From Alphaproteobacteria bacterium (GTDB taxonomy: Bacteria; Pseudomonadota; Alphaproteobacteria; JAAEOK01): a stretch of DNA of 63,198 nucleotides. Positions 25,664 through 35,329 of this stretch are shown here, one piece after another. A model generated the notes under the pieces. It did no database searches. It was not told where the DNA came from and worked only from the letters and a program-made list of their open reading frames with translations. Positions within the stretch are counted from its first letter, which is position 1. Every line of letters begins with the position of its first letter. A program made the translations under genes and the position numbers. Location of the stretch: the NCBI GenBank assembly GCA_024244705.1, contig JAAEOK010000115.1, forward strand, positions 1 to 63,198, in the 5' to 3' direction.

Positions 25664-27816
25664 GCCACGCTGCCGGTGGGTGTCGCGGCCGGGCGATCGG
25701 GCGTGCCGCCATCGTCGAGCGCGTGCCGCAACTGTGCCAGATGCTTTTCATAGTTGCGCCAGCGCCCGATCGACGAACGATAGACCGGTTGACGGACCTG
25801 CCACAGGCTGGCCGTCTTGACCGGCCGTCCGCCGCTGTGGAAATCGAGGCAGGCATCGTCCCAGGGCAATCCGACAAACTCGATCAGCCGCCGCGACTGG
25901 GCTTCCGGATCGGCAACCAAATCCTCGTACTGCAGGTCGAGGACCGGAAGCGGCAGCACTTTGCGCCAATGAGCCATGACGCGCTCATAGTGCCGATAGT
26001 AGGTGGCGATCTTTTCAAGATCGTAGGAGAACCGGACGCCGACACCGAAATTGTGTAGGTAGCAGCTGAGCGCCGTGTCCATCGGGTCGCGGCGGCAGTG
26101 GACGACCCGCGCCCGAGGCAGCATCAGGGCGATCAAACCGAGATGGGTGAAATTGTTCGGCATCTTGTCGACGACGCGCCGCTTGCCCGGAGCCGCGCTG
26201 CCAAGGACGTCGAGGTAACGCGCGCCGGCGGAAGCCAACGTTTCACCGTCGAGATCGGCGACGGAAAGCGGATAGGGCTTGGCGCCTTCGAACCCGCCGG
26301 CGATTTCGCCGATTGTCGAAAGCTCGCCGGCGCCGGCCGCGTCGGCATGGGCGGCCACGATTTGTTCGACCAGGGTGGTGCCGGAACGGGGCATGCCGAC
26401 GACGAAGACCGGCAACTCGCTGTCGATACCGGAACTCGGGGCGGCATCGAATAGCGCCGAAGTGAAGACGTCGCAGGTGGCATCGATGAAGCGCCCGAAA
26501 AGCGCGATATCGAACGGAACGTCCCGGTCTCGTATGGCATTGCCGGCGCGGAAGTGCGCGAACGCGGCATCGTAGTCTCCTGCGCCATCATGAATGTGGC
26601 CGAGGGCGAAATGCAGTTCCGCGCGGTCGTCGCGCCGCAAGTCTTCCTCGCCGACGAGGGCTTGCATACGTTCGCGCACCTCGTCCGATACCGGCCTGCC
26701 CCGGTCCGCCGCCAGCGCGCTATAGGGTCCGGTTTGCCGGGGGTCGATCTCGATGGCGCGGCCGAGGTAGGGCACCGCCGCCGCGAACTCCCCCGACCGC
26801 TGCAGCATGACGCCCATTTGACAATGTGCCTCGGCGTTGTCCGGCTCGCGGCGGAGCGCCTCCTCGAGGTGCGCCTTGGCTTCCGGCAGGCGGTCGCACT
26901 CGCGCAGCGCGGCGCCGAGGCGAACCCGGGCGATGATCGATTCCGGATCCAGGCGGTGCGCATCCTCGAATCGCCGGCGCGCTTCGTCGAAATGGCCGAG
27001 GCGGAGACCGACCTCGCCGAGATCGAGCAGCAGCGGCATCACCGCAGGCCGTTGTGCATGGGCGGCCGCGAGGAATTGCTTGGCCTCTTCGAACTTGCCA
27101 CTTCGCAATGCCGCACGGCCGCGGCCCAACAGCGCCTCGAACAGATCGGGATGTCGGGCCAGGATGGCGTCGTAGGCCTCGATCGCAATCGGATGGGCGC
27201 CGGATCCGAGATGGTGTGCCGCCAGCGCGACCTGGGCGGCGAGGAAATCCGGTTGCAGCGTCAGGGCGGTCTCGATGTGGTGCAGCGCGGCCTCGCCTTG
27301 ATCCATTTCGGACAACAAATCGGCCAGGTTCAGGTGTGCTTCCGCGTCGCGCGGGGCCAGGGCGACGGCCTGCCGGAAGGACTCGATAGCGTCATCGCGA
27401 CGGCCGAGCTCGGCCAGCGCGTTGCCGCGGCTGAACAAGCTGTCTGGCAGATTGGCGTCGCGGGTCAAGGCGCGGTCGAAGGACGCGACCGCGGCCGCCG
27501 GGTTGCCGTCGGCGGCTTCGATTTCGCCCATGATGTGATGGAGGAAGGGATTGCCGTTGTCGACGTCCAGCGCCACGGACAAGTGGCCGCGAGCCTCGGC
27601 GGATCGTCCCCGCTGATGAGCCAGGATGGCGCAATTCATCAGCGCGTCGACATTGCGCGGTGCGGCCGAAAGGGCGCGCCGCAACACCGTTTCGGCATCA
27701 TCGAGTCGGCCCGACTGCAAGTGGTGTTGCGCCTGGATCAGCATCGACGACACCGAGTCGGGGGCTGCGGGCCCGCTTTCCCCGTTTCGATCCGGCGTTT
27801 TGCGGCGATTCGCCAT
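25660..27816 (-). CDS. TPR-repeat sulfotransferase (first of three)
   Basis: A 718-residue protein and the promoter-proximal member. It has roughly nine tetratricopeptide repeats from about residue 22 to 370, then a sulfotransferase domain with VFVVGMPRSGTTLVEQIV near residue 472, GAGELSTI, DKMPNNFTHLGLIALMLP and HCRRDPMDTALSCYLH near 573. Note PNNF where the two sister proteins have PDNF, a substitution next to the PAPS site. ATG 27816 follows AGAGGAAATGC. It is divergent from the porin gene, with 253 bases between the starts. As with its sisters, the sulfate acceptor is unknown; the TPR part probably holds it. Confidence 0.92.
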   Translation of the reverse strand: MANRRKTPDRNGESGPAAPDSVSSMLIQAQHHLQSGRLDDAETVLRRALSAAPRNVDALMNCAILAHQRGRSAEARGHLSVALDVDNGNPFLHHIMGEIEAADGNPAAAVASFDRALTRDANLPDSLFSRGNALAELGRRDDAIESFRQAVALAPRDAEAHLNLADLLSEMDQGEAALHHIETALTLQPDFLAAQVALAAHHLGSGAHPIAIEAYDAILARHPDLFEALLGRGRAALRSGKFEEAKQFLAAAHAQRPAVMPLLLDLGEVGLRLGHFDEARRRFEDAHRLDPESIIARVRLGAALRECDRLPEAKAHLEEALRREPDNAEAHCQMGVMLQRSGEFAAAVPYLGRAIEIDPRQTGPYSALAADRGRPVSDEVRERMQALVGEEDLRRDDRAELHFALGHIHDGAGDYDAAFAHFRAGNAIRDRDVPFDIALFGRFIDATCDVFTSALFDAAPSSGIDSELPVFVVGMPRSGTTLVEQIVAAHADAAGAGELSTIGEIAGGFEGAKPYPLSVADLDGETLASAGARYLDVLGSAAPGKRRVVDKMPNNFTHLGLIALMLPRARVVHCRRDPMDTALSCYLHNFGVGVRFSYDLEKIATYYRHYERVMAHWRKVLPLPVLDLQYEDLVADPEAQSRRLIEFVGLPWDDACLDFHSGGRPVKTASLWQVRQPVYRSSIGRWRNYEKHLAQLRHALDDGGTPDRPAATPTGSVA

Positions 27817-28069
27817 GCATTTCCTCTAAGTCGCTGTTATGCGTAGAATTTCAGGCCACATCCTGCCAACATTTCGCCGCCCTGCCAACACCGTACCGGC
27901 GGCGGCCGCCCGCGACTGTTGCACAAATGTCACGAAAGAAAAAAGATTACGGATACAATGAACTACGGTGCTTGACCGTACTCACCCCATGAAGCAAAAG
28001 AGATCGTCTCGGTCTGCCTCCCGGAACCGGGATGAGTTTTATAACCTGAGCGTTTGGAGAGGAGGTTCC

Positions 28070-29524
28070 ATGTCTAACGCGCGTTTTAGGACCGCACTGC
28101 TAGGGTCTGGCGCAGCTGTCGCATTGATGGCCGCATCGGTTCCGGCATCGGCCGACGAAATAGACGAACTGCGGGGCCAGATCGAGGCCATGCAGTCGAA
28201 GCTCGTGACCTTGGAGGAAAGCCAGGAAGCGGCGAAACAAGAGCAGCAGTACGTTGCCGCGCCCGCGAATGCGGTCGTCGGCGGCGACAAGCCCGGCTCG
28301 TTCCGTCTTCCCGGTTCGAACACCTCGGTCGCGATCGGCGGTTACGCCAAACTCGACTTGATCTACGACATCAACAACTACCAGGGCAATTCGTTCAGCT
28401 TTGGTGGCATTCCGTTGAATGCGCCGCCGAACAGCGCCCGGACGGAAGCGGACGGCAATTTCCGTTTGCACGCCCGTCAGTCGAGGTTGTGGGTCAAGAC
28501 GTGGACTCCCACCGATTGGGGCGAGTTCGCAACCCATATCGAAGGCGACTTCGAGGGTGCCGGCGGGAACGAGGTGTTCTCGAACTCTTCGAGCTTCCGT
28601 CTGCGTCATGCCTATGGTCAATTGGGGAATGTCCTGGCCGGTCAGACCTGGACGAACTTCAGCACGCCGTTCGAGTGGCCGGGCACCATCGACTTCTTCG
28701 GCACCATCGGCACCAGCTTCGTGCGTCAGGCCCAGTTGCGCTACACCGCGCCGCTCGGCAACGGCATGAGCTTGGCGGTCGCCATCGAGAACCCGGAGAA
28801 CGACGGCCTGCTGTGTAACGCCGGCCTCGGCGGGTGTACGGCAGCAGTCCGCACCGGTACCGCGGGGACCAACGCCACCGCGACGGCCGCCGGTGTTTCC
28901 GGCAGCCGTTCGACGGATGCAGCACCCGATCTCACGGCCCGCTTCCAGTGGGGCGCGAATTGGGGCACGGTCGCCGTTGCGGCGGTCGGTCGCTACTTCC
29001 GCGTCCTCGAAGGCAGCGCGATCGCTGCAATGACGCCCACGTCGACCTCCTATTCGGGTGCCGACGACACCGCGTTCGGTTGGGGTGCCAACGTCGCCGC
29101 CGTGTTCAATCTGCCTTGGGGCAATGACAGCGTCGGCGTCCAGGGCATCTACGGTGACGGTCTTGGCCGTTACGGCATCTGGGGCGGCCCGGCTTATATC
29201 GCTAGCAACGCCGGTCCCAATGCCGCCGCGCCCAATATCCAGACAGTCGAGACCTGGGGCGCCAATGCTTGGATCGAGCATTGGTGGACCAGCAGCTTGT
29301 TCTCGGTTCTGGCAGGCGGTTATGCCAGCTTCAACTACCCGACCGGGTTTGCTCAAGGCTTCACCGACCACATCGTCTCGGGTCACGTGAACTTGCAGTG
29401 GAAACCGGTTAGCCGGGCGACGATTGGCATCGAAGGGTCCTACGGTCATCGCGAGACGACCGCGGGTCTCCAGGGTGATGCCACCCGCGTCCAGGTCGGC
29501 TTCCAGTGGGGCTTCTCGACCTAA
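28070..29524 (+). CDS. Outer-membrane porin (DcaP-like) with N-terminal coiled-coil
   Basis: A 484-residue outer-membrane protein. Strong site GAGAGGAGG before ATG 28070; the frame upstream to 27968 is rejected. Residues 1-29 are a signal peptide ending ASADE, followed by a short coiled-coil (about 30-60, IDELRGQIEAMQSKLVTLEE) and then a beta-barrel: alternating hydrophobic strands, an HARQSRLWVKTWTPTDWGE segment and a C-terminus ending in an aromatic strand (QVGFQWGFST). That layout, trimer-forming coil then barrel, fits the DcaP group of trimeric porins. It should let small solutes cross the outer membrane. A clean terminator follows. Confidence 0.88.
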   Translation: MSNARFRTALLGSGAAVALMAASVPASADEIDELRGQIEAMQSKLVTLEESQEAAKQEQQYVAAPANAVVGGDKPGSFRLPGSNTSVAIGGYAKLDLIYDINNYQGNSFSFGGIPLNAPPNSARTEADGNFRLHARQSRLWVKTWTPTDWGEFATHIEGDFEGAGGNEVFSNSSSFRLRHAYGQLGNVLAGQTWTNFSTPFEWPGTIDFFGTIGTSFVRQAQLRYTAPLGNGMSLAVAIENPENDGLLCNAGLGGCTAAVRTGTAGTNATATAAGVSGSRSTDAAPDLTARFQWGANWGTVAVAAVGRYFRVLEGSAIAAMTPTSTSYSGADDTAFGWGANVAAVFNLPWGNDSVGVQGIYGDGLGRYGIWGGPAYIASNAGPNAAAPNIQTVETWGANAWIEHWWTSSLFSVLAGGYASFNYPTGFAQGFTDHIVSGHVNLQWKPVSRATIGIEGSYGHRETTAGLQGDATRVQVGFQWGFST

Positions 29525-29564
29525 ATCAACGAACTATCAGCCGGCATCGCCGGCACCGATACTG

Positions 29565-29595
29565 GGCCGGTCCCCGCGGGGACCGGCCTTTTTCT
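29565..29595 (+). terminator. Rho-independent terminator after the porin gene
   Basis: GGCCGGTCCCCG (29565-29576) pairs perfectly with CGGGGACCGGCC (29577-29588), a 24-nt palindrome, followed by TTTTTCTT. It lies 41 bases after the porin stop codon. The stem is very strong and the T-tract is at its 3' end on the forward strand, so it should end porin transcripts. Confidence 0.92.
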
Positions 29596-29714
29596 TGGCC
29601 GCGGCAAGGGCCACGATGATCCTTGCGGCGCCCGTCCGAATGGGTAAAGTCGAGCCCGCGCCGGCGCAGTCGTTGGCACCACGCGCTGCCTGTTGACCCC
29701 TGCCAGGTTCGGAG

Positions 29715-30488
29715 ATGATTTTCTTGCACCACGGCGACGACGCGGCCGATCGCGTCGACCGCATCGTCAAGGCCGCCGGCGGCGATGCCTATGTCGGCGA
29801 TCCGAGCCGCGATCTGCCCGCCTATATCGACGAGGTGGCCGACTGGCTGGCGACCGCCGGGCGGCCGCGTATCATCGTCGTCAATCCGGCGCGCGCGACC
29901 ACCAACGACCACCGTCAGGCGCTGCGCGCCCTGCGCAGAATGGCGAAATTCAAGGGCGTCGACGTCCATCTCGTCGGCGGCGAGGAGGTCACCCCGATCG
30001 CCGATCATGTCATCGCCGGCGACGATGACAGCCCCGATATCTCACCGGCCGCCGATGCCGCCCGGCTGCTTCACGACGAGGTGCTGGAGCCGTTCCGGCG
30101 CACGGTGATGGACATCCCCGATTGGCGGGAGGTCGCCGCCGCTTCCGGCTGCAGCGAAGACGAGGCGCGCGCCAAGGTGCGCTGGATGGAAGGTTTGGAG
30201 GTGTGGGTCAACAACCTTTATCAGGTCAACGTCGAAGAAATGGGCGATGGCCGGGTCACGCATCTCATCATCCGCCGCCTCGACCGCCAGCCGATCCACA
30301 GCTGGCCCCATTTCCAGGCCATCAAGAACGAGATCCTGGGGCCGGAATGCGAGGCGGTCGAACTCTATCCGCCGGAAAGCCATCTGGTCGACGAAAAGGA
30401 CCACTATCATCTGTGGGGATTCCGTCGCGCCGAGGACAGCTTCGGGGTCGGATTCCGCACCGGGCGCCAGGTCCGCGAGGGGGATTGA
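29715..30488 (+). CDS. Hypothetical protein with C-terminal DUF7694-like domain
   Basis: A 257-residue cytoplasmic protein of unknown function. The first 115 or so residues form an alpha/beta domain with RPRIIVVNPARATTNDHRQA and VHLVGGEEVTPIADHVI, a Rossmann-like layout. A helical linker follows, and the last 80 residues contain VNNLYQVNVEEM, HSWPHFQAIKNEILGPECEA and VELYPPESHLVDEKDHYHLW, which match a domain I know as DUF7694, usually found alone in phages and bacteria. The fusion is less usual. The start is not secure: GGAG touches the ATG at 29715 directly, with no spacer. It is convergent with the MoxR operon. Confidence 0.75.
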   Translation: MIFLHHGDDAADRVDRIVKAAGGDAYVGDPSRDLPAYIDEVADWLATAGRPRIIVVNPARATTNDHRQALRALRRMAKFKGVDVHLVGGEEVTPIADHVIAGDDDSPDISPAADAARLLHDEVLEPFRRTVMDIPDWREVAAASGCSEDEARAKVRWMEGLEVWVNNLYQVNVEEMGDGRVTHLIIRRLDRQPIHSWPHFQAIKNEILGPECEAVELYPPESHLVDEKDHYHLWGFRRAEDSFGVGFRTGRQVREGD

Positions 30489-30507
30489 CGCGTCTCGCCG
30501 ACGGGCG

Positions 30508-32601
30508 CTATGCCCCTTCGCGCCGCCACGCCAGCATCAGCCCGCCGATGGCGAGGATCAACACGAGGATCCCCGGCAGCAGGGACGTCAGGGTCAAACC
30601 GGTGACGATGAAATCGCCGTTGCGGCGCAACCCGATCCATGACCGGCCGGTTATCGCGGCCTGACCGACATAGTCCTGGCCGCCGCGCACCTGGCGCAAT
30701 TCCGGCAGGCCGCTCTCGGCCAGCCACAGCACCCCGCCGCCGCTCTGCTCCGCCAGCGGGCGCAGAATCTCGTCGCTGGCGCGCACGTCCTTGTGCTCGG
30801 TCATTTCGATATCGCCGGCGGCGGCGATGGCCGTCAGTTCACCGTCGCTGAGGCGGTAGATGCCCGCCTGATCGACCTCGAGCGTGCCGAGTTGCAGGCC
30901 GCCGTCCGGGGTCTCCGCGAGGTCCACGATCTCGGTATCGCCATTCGGCAACGTCACCGTGACCGGTCGGTCGGTGGGAACCAGTCGAAGGCGTGCGATT
31001 TCGAGGGTGCCGCCGCGGAGCGTCGCGGTCAGCCGGTTCTCCTCGAGTTCGGGCTCGCCCATCAGCCAATGTGCCAGCCGCCGCACCAGTTCGGCTTGCG
31101 GCCCGCCGCCGTCATAGCCGCGCGCCCATAACCAGATATGGTCGCTCAGCAACAGCGCCAGGCGCCCTTCTTCGACGCGGTCGAGGATCAGCAACGGCTT
31201 GTCGTCGGGGCCGGTCATGAGCGTGCTGCCGCCGATCTGATCGGCATCGACATAGCGGTACCAATGCCCCCACGGGTCCTGTTCCGCCGGCACCAGGCCC
31301 GCCGTGACCGGATGCCGTCGGCCGGTTTCGGTGATCGCCGGCCGGTACGGATCGGTGCGCACCGACCCCGAAGCCAACGCCGGCAGGATATCGCCGAGCG
31401 GGGTATTGCCGAGGCTGAGCGGGCCGGCGAAAGTCGGCCCGACCGCGGCCAGCAAGGCGCCGCCGTTGCGGACATATTCGACGATATTGTCGACATAGCG
31501 TTGCGGCATCACGCCGCGCCGCCGGTAGCGGTCGAAGATCACCAGGTCGAACTCTTCGAGCTTGATCTCGAACAGCTCGCGAACCGGAAAGCTGATCAGC
31601 GATAGTTCGCGGACCGGCGTGCCGTCCTGCTTTTCGGGCGGCCGGAGGATGGTGAAATGTACCAGGTCGACCGCCGGGTCCGCCTTTAGAAGGTTGCGCC
31701 AGGCGCGCTCGCCGGCGTGTGGCTCGCCCGATACAAGCAGCACCCGCAGCCGGTCGCGGACGCCATTGACGACGATCCCGGCGCGGTTGTTAGCGAGCGT
31801 CAACTCGGCCGGACCCGGTTCGACCTCGACCTCGATCACCGAAGGCCCGGCGCGCTCGAGGGTGAAATCGACGTCGACGCTTTGCCCCACCGGCACCACG
31901 AAGGAGCCGCCCGGTTCGCCGTCCTGCGAAACGTCGAGTCTGACCATGCCGGCGTCGGCGCCGTTGAGATCGTCGATTCGGACCCGCAACGCCAGCTTGC
32001 GGTCGATCAGCCCGTAGCTCGGCGCCTGCTCGACGATGATCTGGCGATCGCTCTCGCCGCGTACGCCGGTCAACAGGACATGGACCGGTCCGGGGATGCG
32101 ATCCCAGGCGTCATCGGGTGGCATATCGTGAATTTGGCCGTCGGTGATCAGGACCACGGCCGCGGCCCGTGCCTTCGGAATTTCCGCCAGCCCGCTTCGC
32201 ATCGCCTCGAACAGCCGGGTGCCGACGTCGGTTGCCGATACGCCGGCGAGGTTGGGCTTGGTATGGACGACGTGGAGGTCGATATCGGTAAGACCGGCCA
32301 CCGAATCGCGGACATGGCGCAACGCGTCGTCGCGCTGGCGTTGGCGATCGCCGATGTCCTGGCTTGGCGACTGATCGGCAACCACCAAGAGAGCGTCGGG
32401 CTGCAGGTCGCGCTGCTCGACGGTCAGCGTCGGATCGGCCAATGCCGCCCACAGCACCGCGGCGGCGAGGGCCCAAGCGGTGGCGCCGCGCGCGCGCCGG
32501 AACAGCGCGAAACCGACCAGAACCAGCGCCGCCACGCCAAGCCCGGCCAAAACCGGCCATGGGATCATCGGCGTGAATACGATGTCGGCGCCGCCGATCA
32601 C
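30508..32601 (-). CDS. Membrane protein with VWA-like and GATase1-like domains, last gene of the MoxR operon
   Basis: A 697-residue inner-membrane protein. Two helices near residues 14-31 and 41-55, then a region like a von Willebrand A domain (DALLVVADQSPSQDIGDR, AAVVLITDGQIHDM), a beta-sandwich, a glutamine-amidotransferase-like region (LISFPVRELFE.., DLVIFDRYRR, YVRNGGALLAAVGPTF) and a final helix near 670-690. Such proteins close the MoxR-DUF58-DUF4159 operon in many alphaproteobacteria. The GATase-like part lacks an obvious catalytic Cys, so it is probably a binding domain. GTG start at 32601 overlaps the TGA of the DUF4159 gene. Role is thought to be envelope assembly with the MoxR ATPase. 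Confidence 0.8.
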   Translation of the reverse strand: MIGGADIVFTPMIPWPVLAGLGVAALVLVGFALFRRARGATAWALAAAVLWAALADPTLTVEQRDLQPDALLVVADQSPSQDIGDRQRQRDDALRHVRDSVAGLTDIDLHVVHTKPNLAGVSATDVGTRLFEAMRSGLAEIPKARAAAVVLITDGQIHDMPPDDAWDRIPGPVHVLLTGVRGESDRQIIVEQAPSYGLIDRKLALRVRIDDLNGADAGMVRLDVSQDGEPGGSFVVPVGQSVDVDFTLERAGPSVIEVEVEPGPAELTLANNRAGIVVNGVRDRLRVLLVSGEPHAGERAWRNLLKADPAVDLVHFTILRPPEKQDGTPVRELSLISFPVRELFEIKLEEFDLVIFDRYRRRGVMPQRYVDNIVEYVRNGGALLAAVGPTFAGPLSLGNTPLGDILPALASGSVRTDPYRPAITETGRRHPVTAGLVPAEQDPWGHWYRYVDADQIGGSTLMTGPDDKPLLILDRVEEGRLALLLSDHIWLWARGYDGGGPQAELVRRLAHWLMGEPELEENRLTATLRGGTLEIARLRLVPTDRPVTVTLPNGDTEIVDLAETPDGGLQLGTLEVDQAGIYRLSDGELTAIAAAGDIEMTEHKDVRASDEILRPLAEQSGGGVLWLAESGLPELRQVRGGQDYVGQAAITGRSWIGLRRNGDFIVTGLTLTSLLPGILVLILAIGGLMLAWRREGA

Positions 32602-35324
32602 AATCCCAGCCTTTCCATGATCGCCGGGACGTGAACTTGATCCGCTTTGTAGTTACCGGTTAAGGCGTACATCACCAGATTGACGCCGAAGCGAAAGGCG
32701 ATTTCGCGCTGGCGCTCGCCGTCCGGGACGACGGCGAAACGCGGCCGGCCGGTTTCGTCTATGGCCCATGCGCTGGCCCAGTCGTGGCCGCCGACGATGA
32801 CCGACGAAACGCCGTCGTTGACTTTGGGCTCTTCCTCGACCCACAGCGTCCCCCCGCGCCAACGGCCGGGAAACTCCGACAGCAGGTAGAACGCGCGGGT
32901 GAGGACGTGCTCTTCCGGCACCGGGACCAGGGGTGGGATATCGAGGCCGCGCACCAGTTGCCGCAATTGTCGCGTCACGCTGCGGTCGTTGCGTCCGCCA
33001 GGTGCCCGGTCGCGGGTGTCGAACAGGATCATGCCGCCATTACGGATATAGGTGTTGAGGCCGGCTACCGCTTCGTCGGAGGGCGTCTTCTGCCCGCCGA
33101 CAATCGGCCAATACAACATCGGGTAGACCGACAGGTCGTCGGTCTCGATATCGACCGCGATCGGCTCCTCGGGCTCGACCGAGGTGCGGCGGCTCAGGAT
33201 CGCGTTCAACCCGCGCAAGCCGTCGCGGCTGATGTCATCGACCTGCGGTATGCCGGTCAGCACATAGCCGAGGTGGATGCCGAGGCTGGCCCGCTTGGCG
33301 GTGTTCGCGGGCGAAAACGGGTCATCGAAATCCTGCGCCGATGCCGGCGGCGGAACCAGCATGAGGAGGCCGGCCAAACCCGCCGCAACGGCAGCCCCGC
33401 GCCGCGCTACCAGTCCGCGGAGGGCGAGGCTGATACAGAGATCGATGAGCAGCAGGACCAACGCCGCGGTGAGCAGCCAGGGCCGGGTGTCGGCTTCGCT
33501 GGTTTCGCCGTAGCTGTCGTGGACCGCGCCCGGCGGCGGCGATGAAAGCAACTGGAAATCATCGATGCCCGGCGACAGATTGAGCGCCCGGCGCAATCCC
33601 TCGCCGCCATAGAAGCCGGGCGGCGTCGCCGCGGTGGCCGCCGCCTCGGGCCAGTCGGCGCCGGCGATCGGCCTCGCGGTACCCGGCGCCGAACCGAGCC
33701 TGCCGAACCCGTCGAGGGTTTCAATCGGCGACATCGTGGTTGTTGGCTCGCGATCGGTCATGCCGTCGCTGAGCTCGGTCAAGCGACGCAGCATGTCGAC
33801 GAACAGTCCCGACAACGCCAGGTTGGACCAATCGGAGTTGGCCGTCGTGTGGACCAGCACCAGCCATCCCTCGCCACGCCGGTCGGCGGTGATCAAGGGG
33901 GTGCCGTCGGTCAGCCGCACCCAGGTCTTGTCGATCAGATCGACCGAGGGCTCGGCCAGTATCTGGCGATGGACCTCGACATCGTCGGGAATGGCGAGAT
34001 TCGAGAATGGACCGAATTCGTCGAACGGCGCCAATGTTGCCGGTTTCTCCCATGACATGGCGCCGCCGAGCGAGCGGTCGCCGCGGCGCAATCGTACCGG
34101 CACCAACTCGTCCGATCCTTCGCTCAGACGCGGGCCGGAAAAGCGGACCAAGACACCGCCACGGGCGATCCAGGATTCGAGCGCATCGACTTCCGGCGAG
34201 GTCAGGGTGCCGACATCGGCCAGCGCGAGAACCGCCAGTTCGTCTTCGATGAGGTCACCGATTTGTCCGCGCCGGATATCGCTGAAGGGTTCGAGGGCGC
34301 GTTCGAGGTAGTAGAGGTCGCTGAGCAAGGGCTGAGCCTGCTCGAGCGCGCGGCCCGAGACCAGGCCAACGGGCCGCCGCCGCCATCTATCGTCGAGCAG
34401 AACGACGGCGCCGGCGCTCGGCGCGTTTTCGACCGTCAGGCGGGTGATCCGATTTCGCCTCTCGGCGGGCAACGGAAGATCGATCTCGGCACTCACTGCA
34501 TCGGTCGCGAAGTGGCCTTGGTGGCGGGTCACCACGTCCCCGTTTTCATCGCTGGCGCGGATCCAGAACGGGCGTTCGGCGCTGGCCGCGGGACGCCGAA
34601 CCAATGCGGTCAATCGGGCGCCGGTCATGGTCGGTGGCCGCAGCAGGAGAGGTTGATTCCGCGCCGGATCGGTGACCATCCGCAGGCTTCCCAACCGCTG
34701 CAATTGAACGGCCAACTCTTCACTCGCCGGAGACGCGAGGCCATCGGCAAGCCACACCACATTGACCGCGCCCTCGATTTCCGCGTCCGCGATGGCCGAC
34801 AGGGCGGCGCGCCGATCGACGGGCCACGGCGACGGCGCCAATGCATGCGCCCGCTCCACGGCTTCCACCGGCGGCATTGGGCGCAACGCGGGGATCTCGT
34901 CGCCGGTGGCCGAAGGCGCGGTGGGAACCAAAATGACGCTGCGCGCTTCGCGCTCGGCGCGGGCGATCAGGTCGTCCATCATTTCCAGCCGGGCACCCCA
35001 ATGGGGCGCCGCCGCCCAGCCGTTATCGACCACCAGCATGAGCGGTCCGCTGCCGGTGAAGCCGCGATCGGGATTTATCACCGGTCGTGCCAAGGCGATC
35101 ACCACAAGGGCGACCAGAAACATGCGCAGCAGGAGCAGCCAAAGCGGCGTTCGCGCCGGGGTCTCTTCGGTCTCGCGAAGTCCGAACAGGAAGCGAACGG
35201 CGGGGAAGGCAATTCGACGCGGCGCGGGCGGCGTCGTTCGCAGCAGCCACCAGATCACCGGCAGCACCAGCAGCGCGGTCAAATAGAGCGGGGCGGCAAA
35301 GCCGATGGCGCCGAGTTCCAGCAC
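32598..35324 (-). CDS. DUF4159 protein with BatA-like N-terminus
   Basis: A 908-residue inner-membrane protein. The N-terminus (about residues 1-85) is a BatA-like aerotolerance region: two helices with APLYLTALLVLPVIWWLLR and PAVRFLFGLRETEETPARTP. A vWA-like region (LMLVVDNGWAAAPHW) follows, then a long beta-rich part and, near residues 615-650, two more helices (WLLTAALVLLLIDLCISLAL and a second short one ending VPPPASAQ). The last 215 residues are the DUF4159 domain with GIHLGYVLTGIPQVD and MLYWPIVGGQ. GTG 35324 follows the DUF58 stop closely. Together with the other three genes it forms the standard MoxR membrane module. Molecular role is not settled. Confidence 0.88.
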   Translation of the reverse strand: MLELGAIGFAAPLYLTALLVLPVIWWLLRTTPPAPRRIAFPAVRFLFGLRETEETPARTPLWLLLLRMFLVALVVIALARPVINPDRGFTGSGPLMLVVDNGWAAAPHWGARLEMMDDLIARAEREARSVILVPTAPSATGDEIPALRPMPPVEAVERAHALAPSPWPVDRRAALSAIADAEIEGAVNVVWLADGLASPASEELAVQLQRLGSLRMVTDPARNQPLLLRPPTMTGARLTALVRRPAASAERPFWIRASDENGDVVTRHQGHFATDAVSAEIDLPLPAERRNRITRLTVENAPSAGAVVLLDDRWRRRPVGLVSGRALEQAQPLLSDLYYLERALEPFSDIRRGQIGDLIEDELAVLALADVGTLTSPEVDALESWIARGGVLVRFSGPRLSEGSDELVPVRLRRGDRSLGGAMSWEKPATLAPFDEFGPFSNLAIPDDVEVHRQILAEPSVDLIDKTWVRLTDGTPLITADRRGEGWLVLVHTTANSDWSNLALSGLFVDMLRRLTELSDGMTDREPTTTMSPIETLDGFGRLGSAPGTARPIAGADWPEAAATAATPPGFYGGEGLRRALNLSPGIDDFQLLSSPPPGAVHDSYGETSEADTRPWLLTAALVLLLIDLCISLALRGLVARRGAAVAAGLAGLLMLVPPPASAQDFDDPFSPANTAKRASLGIHLGYVLTGIPQVDDISRDGLRGLNAILSRRTSVEPEEPIAVDIETDDLSVYPMLYWPIVGGQKTPSDEAVAGLNTYIRNGGMILFDTRDRAPGGRNDRSVTRQLRQLVRGLDIPPLVPVPEEHVLTRAFYLLSEFPGRWRGGTLWVEEEPKVNDGVSSVIVGGHDWASAWAIDETGRPRFAVVPDGERQREIAFRFGVNLVMYALTGNYKADQVHVPAIMERLGL

Positions 35325-35329
35325 GGTGC

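Noticed and set aside
26554-27846. Forward frame of 430 codons
   Set aside because: Antisense shadow of the first sulfotransferase gene.
27817-28069. TTGCAC ... TACAAT near 27917-27956 considered as the porin promoter
   Set aside because: The two hexamers are about 29 bases apart, too far for sigma-70; no other pair in this region is clearly better.
28100-29449. Reverse frame of 449 codons
   Set aside because: Antisense to the porin, which has a signal peptide, barrel pattern, ribosome-binding site and terminator.
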